A stretch of 11,354 nucleotides of DNA from positions 1-11,354 of the forward strand of contig JAITFA010000030.1 in NCBI GenBank assembly GCA_031281685.1, written 5' to 3'. This stretch comes from Treponema sp. Its GTDB lineage: Bacteria; Spirochaetota; Spirochaetia; Treponematales; Breznakiellaceae. Of the stretch, positions 7,214 to 11,354 are shown one piece after another. Both the position numbers and the translations under genes were made by a program. Position 1 is the stretch's first letter. Every line of letters begins with the position of its first letter. Below the pieces are notes generated by a model. The model did not search any database, was not told the origin of the DNA, and saw only the letters and a list, made by a program, of their open reading frames with translations.

Positions 7214-7240
7214 TTAGTATTATTGATAGTAAGATACTAA
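7214..7240. promoter_or_regulatory. CIRCE-like inverted repeat over the htpG promoter
   Basis: TTAGTATTA (7214-7222), a 9-bp spacer, then AGATACTAA (7232-7240). The outer seven bases of each arm are perfectly complementary. HrcA's CIRCE operator is TTAGCACTC-N9-GAGTGCTAA. The layout (9-9-9) and the outer bases TTAG...CTAA agree; the inner arm bases differ (6 of 9 and 5 of 9 matches). It covers the -10 box and the spacer, where a repressor would act. Whether HrcA or another factor binds it is inference. Confidence 0.45.
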
Positions 7241-7247
7241 GAGGCAA
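7219..7247 (-). promoter_or_regulatory. Predicted sigma70-type promoter of htpG
   Basis: On the minus strand, TTGCCT (7242-7247) and AATAAT (7219-7224) are separated by exactly 17 bp. They match four and five of the six consensus bases. The start point would be about 20 bp before the AAGGAG of htpG. Confidence 0.6.
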
Positions 7248-7410
7248 CTCATTAGGAAAGTCCCTGCCGGCATAAGGTTGGGGCGCGACCTGCATGGCAA
7301 GACCCGGTGGCGCGACAGCTCTGCTTCCTACGGCTGCCGTGATCTTTGAAAATGACGCGGCGCTGGCTTCCCAATGGCGAATCGCTCTCTTAATAAATTT
7401 ATAAACTTTT
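7248..7410. other. Gene-free stretch between divergent htpG and the ABC operon
   Basis: No convincing gene is seen. The part from 7261 to 7380 is GC-rich, with GCGCGAC and GGCGCGAC repeated at 7282-7318. A 17-bp stretch at 7269-7285 recurs, with one base missing, at 11138-11153. From about 7390 it becomes AT-rich, which may help the promoter at 7414. Confidence 0.5.
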
Positions 7411-7413
7411 CTC

Positions 7414-7441
7414 TTGACAAATCTAGATAGGCCATTATAGC
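7414..7441 (+). promoter_or_regulatory. Predicted promoter of the ABC transporter operon
   Basis: A perfect TTGACA (7414-7419) is followed after 16 bp by TATAGC (7436-7441), four of six matches. An AT-rich run (7391-7410) lies just upstream, as an UP element would. The leader to the first ATG would be about 40 nt. No obvious operator repeat is seen. Confidence 0.65.
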
Positions 7442-7487
7442 CTGATAAACGTATAGAAAATCACTCTGATCTTTAAGGATAGAAATT

Positions 7488-8426
7488 ATGAGAAAGATTG
7501 ATAGTGTAGTTCATAAAAAGTGGACAAAAGACGACCTCCAGTTTTCCCTTTTGGCGCTGCCGACTACCGTGTGGTACATCTTGTTTTGTTATTTACCCAT
7601 GTTCGGTGTCATCATCGCCTTTAAAGATTACCGGATTTCAGGAGGGTTCCTTCAAAGCATCATCTCGAGTAAATGGGTCGGTTTTCAGAATTTTGAATTC
7701 TTCCTTACCGGTCCGGATATTTGGATGATTATCCGTAACACCCTGGGATATAACGTGGTTATGCTTGTCTTGGGGGTGGCTCTTCCTATTACCCTGGCTC
7801 TGATAGTCAGCGAACTGTACAACAAAGCCGCCGCCAAGGTGTACCAGACGGTTCTCTTTTTTCCCTACTTTTTGTCGTGGGTTGTAGTTTCCACCCTGGT
7901 ATGGGGATTCCTGAGTTACGACATGGGTATGGCTAACAGCACCCTTACCGAAATGGGCTTGCCTGCCCACCGCTGGTATATGGAGCCTAAGTTTTGGCCG
8001 GGCTTTCTGGTGTTTATGAGCCAGTGGAAGGGAGTCGGGTACGGTACGGTGGTCTACCTTGCCACTATCACCGCGCTGGATAAGTCCGTATATGAGGCGG
8101 CGATCATTGATGGGGCGACTAAATGGCAGCAAATATGGCGGATTACCCTGCCGCTGATGAAGACCATCATCATCCTTATGTTCATTATGGCGGCGGGGCG
8201 CATCTTCTATTCCGACTTCGGTCTGTTCTACCAAGTTCCGCGTGATTCCAATTCCCTCTATAACACGGTAACTACGCTTGACGTGTTTGTGTACAAACAG
8301 CTCAAGAATTCTACCACGGGTATGGCGGCGGCGGCGGCGTTCCTACAGGCGGTTACCGCGTGTCTTATGACGCTGCTGGTCAACTATATCGTTAAAAAGG
8401 TCGATGAAGAATCGGCCATGATATAA
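7488..8426 (+). CDS. ABC transporter permease, LplB/YteP type (saccharide import)
   Basis: One of two membrane subunits of a binding-protein-dependent importer of the carbohydrate uptake-1 class, subfamily of Bacillus LplB and YteP. At 312 aa it has the usual size, with about six hydrophobic helices. The start LLALPTTVWYILFCYLPMFGVIIAFKDY (residues 21-48, first helix) is very typical of this subfamily. The EAA loop that docks the ATPase reads YEAAIIDGATKWQQIWRITL (202-221), with the invariant Gly at 209. AAGGA lies 8 nt before the ATG. It is the first gene of the operon; the second starts 15 bp after its stop. The substrate cannot be read from the sequence. Oligosaccharides or plant-polymer fragments are usual for the family. 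Confidence 0.95.
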   Translation: MRKIDSVVHKKWTKDDLQFSLLALPTTVWYILFCYLPMFGVIIAFKDYRISGGFLQSIISSKWVGFQNFEFFLTGPDIWMIIRNTLGYNVVMLVLGVALPITLALIVSELYNKAAAKVYQTVLFFPYFLSWVVVSTLVWGFLSYDMGMANSTLTEMGLPAHRWYMEPKFWPGFLVFMSQWKGVGYGTVVYLATITALDKSVYEAAIIDGATKWQQIWRITLPLMKTIIILMFIMAAGRIFYSDFGLFYQVPRDSNSLYNTVTTLDVFVYKQLKNSTTGMAAAAAFLQAVTACLMTLLVNYIVKKVDEESAMI

Positions 8427-8441
8427 TTAAGGAGAAAACCG

Positions 8442-9365
8442 ATGGCTTCAAAGAATACGAGCGATACTCTGCGGTTTACGCGGGTAAGTCCTGTAACGAA
8501 TGTCCTGTTTAACGGCGTTATGATAATCTTGGCGCTGGTCTGTATTGTCCCCATGCTTTTGGTGGTATCCATTTCTTTTTCCGCTGAGGATGCGTTGCGG
8601 GAATACGGATACCGTCTGATTCCCCGCTCGCTTTCTATGGAAGGGTACGGCTACCTTTTCAAACAGCGGGAGACCATATTGGGGGCGCTGGGAATGTCCG
8701 TCATCGTAACCGGGGTGGGGACGGTTCTTGGCGTGGTGCTTAACTCCCTGCTGGGCTATGTCCTGTCCCGGCGGGAATACAAGCTCCAAAAGTTTTATGT
8801 ATGGTTTGTTTTTATTCCCATGATTTTTAACGGCGGCTTGGTCTCCACCTACTTTATCATCGCTCAGTTTTTACACCTGAAAGACAGTATCTGGGTGCTG
8901 ATTATACCGCTGGCGGTTTCGTCGTATAACGTGATCCTGTGCAAGACGTTTTTCCGGGCAACTATCCCCGATTCCTTGATCGAGTCGGCAAAGATAGACG
9001 GGGCAAACCAGTTGAAGATTTTTTTCGAAATTGTTTTTCCCTTGTCCCTGCCGGTACTGGCGACCGTCGCGCTTTTCCTGAGCTTCGGCTACTGGAATGA
9101 CTGGTTCACCTCAATGCTGTACATTGACAAGCCGGAGCTATTTACCCTGCAAGCCTATTTGAACCGGCTCTTAGGGGACATCAATTTTCTCGCGCAGAAC
9201 GCCGCCCTGCTTGGCGTTTCCCAAGCCCAGCTTCTGGCAACCATGCCCAAAGAAGCCGCCCGCATGGCGATTGTGGTGGTCGCGGTACTGCCCATTGCCT
9301 GCGCGTATCCATTTTTCCAGCGTTACTTTGTTTCCGGCCTTACGGTTGGAGCGGTAAAGGGATAA
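8442..9365 (+). CDS. ABC transporter permease, LplC/YtcP type (saccharide import)
   Basis: Second membrane subunit, related to MalG-type carbohydrate permeases such as LplC and YtcP. It is 307 aa, with about six helices. The first spans residues 24-46 (NGVMIILALVCIVPMLL). The EAA loop is IESAKIDGANQLKIFFEIVF (180-199), with Gly187. FNGGLVSTYFII (129-140) and FGYWNDWFTSMLYI (215-228) are typical of the subfamily. AAGGAG lies 7 nt before the ATG. It pairs with the upstream permease to form the heterodimeric channel. Confidence 0.95.
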   Translation: MASKNTSDTLRFTRVSPVTNVLFNGVMIILALVCIVPMLLVVSISFSAEDALREYGYRLIPRSLSMEGYGYLFKQRETILGALGMSVIVTGVGTVLGVVLNSLLGYVLSRREYKLQKFYVWFVFIPMIFNGGLVSTYFIIAQFLHLKDSIWVLIIPLAVSSYNVILCKTFFRATIPDSLIESAKIDGANQLKIFFEIVFPLSLPVLATVALFLSFGYWNDWFTSMLYIDKPELFTLQAYLNRLLGDINFLAQNAALLGVSQAQLLATMPKEAARMAIVVVAVLPIACAYPFFQRYFVSGLTVGAVKG

Positions 9366-9395
9366 TCCTAATTATACATATGGAGGTTAATGAGG

Positions 9396-10856
9396 ATGAA
9401 AAAGGTATTTGTTTATTTGGCGGTTGCCGTACTGCTGGTGTCAGCGGGCGGCAAGGTTAGTGCATCTGGGTCTTCCTCCCGGGATTCCGGTGGTTCCAGC
9501 TCCGGGGCGGTGCCCACACTCATCTGGTGGCAGATAGGTTCTGCCCAGGGAGGGATTGCCGAAGATTTGGCAGTCATCAGCAATTACACCCAGGAAAAGA
9601 TCGGTGTGCGGCTTGATGTCAAGCAGGCGGGCTGGGGAGACGCGGGTCAGCGGTTTACCACGATGATAAACGCGGGAGAGTATTACGATATTCTCTTCAC
9701 CGATTTGGGTTCCTACAACCGATTTGTAGGTATGGGGGCTTTTGCGGACTTAACGGACATTCTGCCGAAAGAGACGCCTAAGCTGTGGGATTATGTCCCC
9801 GATCTCTTGTGGAATGGAGCCAAGATAAAGGGCCGTATATATGCGGTTCCCACTTACAAGGATTCCTCAAAGACTGTCTACCAGTTCTGGGATCATGCGA
9901 TAGTGGAAAAATACGGCTTGGATATTAACACGACTATCACCTGGGCTGGTCTTGACCGGGCTTTGCGGACGATTAAAGCTGGGGAAGGGGCCCGGTACTA
10001 TCCCTTTATTATGTCCCGGAGCATCAACAACTTTTATTTTGACCAGTATGATTCTCTCGCGGCGGATCTCCCGGTTATTGGGGTCCGGTTGGACGATACC
10101 CAGCATCGGGTAGTCAACACGCTTGAACAGCCGGATATCCAGGAAGCCTTACGGTACTTCCACACTTGGTATGAAGCGGGCATTATCAATCCCGACGCCA
10201 ATATGGTGGACGAGACCCCCAAATACCGGCCCTTCTTTATGTCTCAGGCATGGCCTGCGGTAGCTGCTTCGTACGCCACCTCTGCGGGGATCGACAAGTA
10301 CGATTCGGTACGTTTCTTTGGTCCTTCCTACTCAACCGATTCCATTCAGGGGTCCATGAACGCCGTCAATGTGAATTCCAGGTACAAGACCGAGGCCATA
10401 AAACTGCTTGAGCTGGTGAACACGGACCGGAAGCTGCGGGACATGATTGCGTATGGAATAGAAGGCAAACATTTTACCTATGTCAACAACGGCACGGCAG
10501 TGCGCCGGGACCGGACCGACTGGCCTCTGGTAAACTATCAGGAAGGCAGCTTCTTTATCGAAACTCCGGAAAACACCGTTCCCCCCGGCTATTGGGAGGA
10601 AGTTCAGAAGCTAAACGAAGAGGCAACGCCGTCAGTCATGCTGGGCTTTATTCTGGATCTGGAGCCGATTCGGAACGAGGTGGCGAACTGCCGCACTACC
10701 TGGACTAAATACTTTACCGATCTGAACACCGGAGCTTCGGACCCTGCGGTGATTCTACCCCAGGCTATCGCGGAACTCAAGACCGCCGGGCTTGACAAGG
10801 TTATCGCCGAAGCCCAGCGGCAGGTGAATGAATATTTTCAAGCGCAGGGGCGATAA
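9396..10856 (+). CDS. Extracellular solute-binding protein, LplA/YtcQ type
   Basis: Binds the substrate outside the inner membrane and delivers it to the two permeases. I chose the ATG at 9396 (486 aa) because GGAGG at 9382-9386 lies 9 nt upstream. The ATG at 9390 would leave only 3 nt. The N-terminus MKKVFVYLAVAVLLVSA is a Sec signal peptide, followed by a Ser/Gly-rich linker before the folded domain begins at PTLIWWQIGS. There is no lipobox Cys, so it looks soluble in the periplasm and not a lipoprotein. Family 1 binding-protein features include GEYYDILFTDLGSYNRF, the LWNGAKIKGRIYAVPTY region and many exposed Trp and Tyr residues suited to stacking on sugar rings. It ends 90 bp before a strong hairpin terminator. 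The ligand is unknown. Confidence 0.93.
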   Translation: MKKVFVYLAVAVLLVSAGGKVSASGSSSRDSGGSSSGAVPTLIWWQIGSAQGGIAEDLAVISNYTQEKIGVRLDVKQAGWGDAGQRFTTMINAGEYYDILFTDLGSYNRFVGMGAFADLTDILPKETPKLWDYVPDLLWNGAKIKGRIYAVPTYKDSSKTVYQFWDHAIVEKYGLDINTTITWAGLDRALRTIKAGEGARYYPFIMSRSINNFYFDQYDSLAADLPVIGVRLDDTQHRVVNTLEQPDIQEALRYFHTWYEAGIINPDANMVDETPKYRPFFMSQAWPAVAASYATSAGIDKYDSVRFFGPSYSTDSIQGSMNAVNVNSRYKTEAIKLLELVNTDRKLRDMIAYGIEGKHFTYVNNGTAVRRDRTDWPLVNYQEGSFFIETPENTVPPGYWEEVQKLNEEATPSVMLGFILDLEPIRNEVANCRTTWTKYFTDLNTGASDPAVILPQAIAELKTAGLDKVIAEAQRQVNEYFQAQGR

Positions 10857-10871
10857 CGCCTGAGAGTAGCT

Positions 10872-10901
10872 ACCCGGCTTGAACGCAGTTTTGGGCCGGG
10901 T
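10872..10901 (+). other. Hairpin after the binding-protein gene
   Basis: ACCCGGC (10872-10878) pairs with GCCGGGT (10895-10901) around a 16-nt loop. No U-run follows, so it is probably an mRNA 3' stabilising stem and not a terminator. Confidence 0.35.
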
Positions 10902-10942
10902 GGGTATGTCCATTGCTTTCAAGAAAAAGACGTGGATTTTTC

Positions 10943-10990
10943 ATAAACACGCCCTAAGCCCCCATATTAAGCGGGGCTTAGGGCGTTTAT
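10943..10990. terminator. Strong hairpin terminator of the ABC operon, probably bidirectional
   Basis: GCCCTAAGCCCC and GGGGCTTAGGGC form a perfect stem with a loop of about 8 nt. The stem extends through ATAAAC and GTTTAT, interrupted by a two-base bulge. It separates the plus-strand operon from the convergent partial gene. The sequence after the stem, on either strand, is only moderately T-rich. Confidence 0.8.
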
Positions 10991-11060
10991 AACAAGGGGG
11001 ATAGCCTTACTCCATTTTACGGAAATACCGCCAAGCGGCGGACAAACACTGCTTCAAATA

Positions 11061-11085
11061 GAGGCGCCCTTTAGAGGCGCCCTTA
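11061..11085. repeat. Short tandem duplication
   Basis: GAGGCGCCCTTTA (11061-11073) is followed by GAGGCGCCCTTA (11074-11085). The second copy runs directly into the htpG-like fragment. Confidence 0.6.
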
Positions 11086-11139
11086 TAGTCACGTTGTACA
11101 GGCCAAAGGGCGCTTTCTTTGGTACATAGAACAGTGTGG
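11082..11139 (-). pseudogene. Fragment copied from htpG (about 19 codons)
   Basis: This 58-bp stretch matches htpG positions 6308-6366 with four substitutions and one single-base deletion. In htpG the segment encodes residues around LFYVPKKAPFDLYNVDYK of the middle domain. Three of the four substitutions are synonymous (Val, Pro and Thr codons); one would change Asp to Gly. The deletion breaks the frame. A second short match follows at once: 11138-11153 resembles 7269-7285 upstream of htpG. It is a remnant with no function of its own visible. Confidence 0.8.
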
Positions 11140-11198
11140 CATAAGGTTGGGCGATATGCCATACCAATTCTCTTTAGGCTCCTTTGCAATCACCCTAC

Positions 11199-11354
11199 TT
11201 ACCACCTAAACGGCCTCTTATGCACCGTCAGGAAGATCCAGTTTGCGGTAGGCCGTCCCTTATTCAGGTCGGCGCGCTCATTTAACCCGGTATAAGTTCC
11301 TCCGGTATAGTATACCCATGAATAGCCGGGTAGAGTTTCGTTGTTGGCTTCGAT
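11199..11354 (-). CDS. C-terminal end of an unrecognised protein (51 aa in window)
   Basis: The minus strand is open from the window edge to TAA at 11199-11201. The translation includes GYSWVYYTGGTYTGL, ADLNKGRPTANWIFLTV and a basic, aromatic end HKRPFRW. The DLN-x-G...IFL pattern faintly resembles the repeating edge motif of beta-prism-like MABP domains (DLNxGxGGxYIYL); this is only a similarity by eye. It is convergent to the ABC operon. Gene length and function cannot be judged. Confidence 0.5.
   Translation of the reverse strand: MEANNETLPGYSWVYYTGGTYTGLNERADLNKGRPTANWIFLTVHKRPFRW

Noticed and set aside
7068..7295. Minus-strand open frame of 75 codons at the htpG start
   Set aside because: It overlaps the htpG start and promoter in another frame and resembles nothing.
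11007..11189. Minus-strand open frame of 60 codons
   Set aside because: It crosses the htpG fragment in the wrong frame and has no ribosome site.

Overview
The window looks like chromosomal DNA of a spirochaete, most likely a Treponema-type host-associated or gut species. The reasons are the binding-protein-dependent LplABC-type sugar transporter without a lipoprotein Cys, the Cys-containing GatB-type N-terminus, intermediate GC content, and in-frame short-repeat expansions. This assignment is inference from protein style, not from a database match.

Layout. Positions 1-5332 read mostly on the minus strand. A compact gene string starts at mazG (4846) and runs through a cation diffusion facilitator (CDF) gene that overlaps mazG and an unrecognised 647-residue membrane-anchored protein. 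It ends in a broken gatB-like gene that leaves the window at position 1. The gatB-like reading frame contains about 600 bp of degenerate repeats. These appear to have grown out of the gene's own DAGRLIR motif, and the frame carries a single in-frame TAG. Between mazG and htpG (4847-5332) lies a second, mainly 42-bp tandem repeat tract. It shares a 16-bp core with the repeats inside the gatB-like gene. htpG (Hsp90) follows on the minus strand, with a promoter that overlaps a CIRCE-shaped inverted repeat.

From 7488 to 10856, on the plus strand and divergent from htpG, is a three-gene operon of two permeases and a periplasmic binding protein for a saccharide-type ABC importer. It has a clear sigma70-type promoter in front and a strong hairpin terminator behind. 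No ATPase is encoded here, as is usual for this subfamily. The last 500 bp holds the terminator, a diverged 58-bp copy of a piece of htpG, and the C-terminal end of an unrecognised minus-strand gene.

How it works together: the transporter operon is a self-contained nutrient uptake unit. mazG, the CDF gene and the membrane protein are probably co-transcribed, but no shared pathway is evident. The most unusual part is the pair of related repeat tracts and the gatB paralogue that one of them has expanded.
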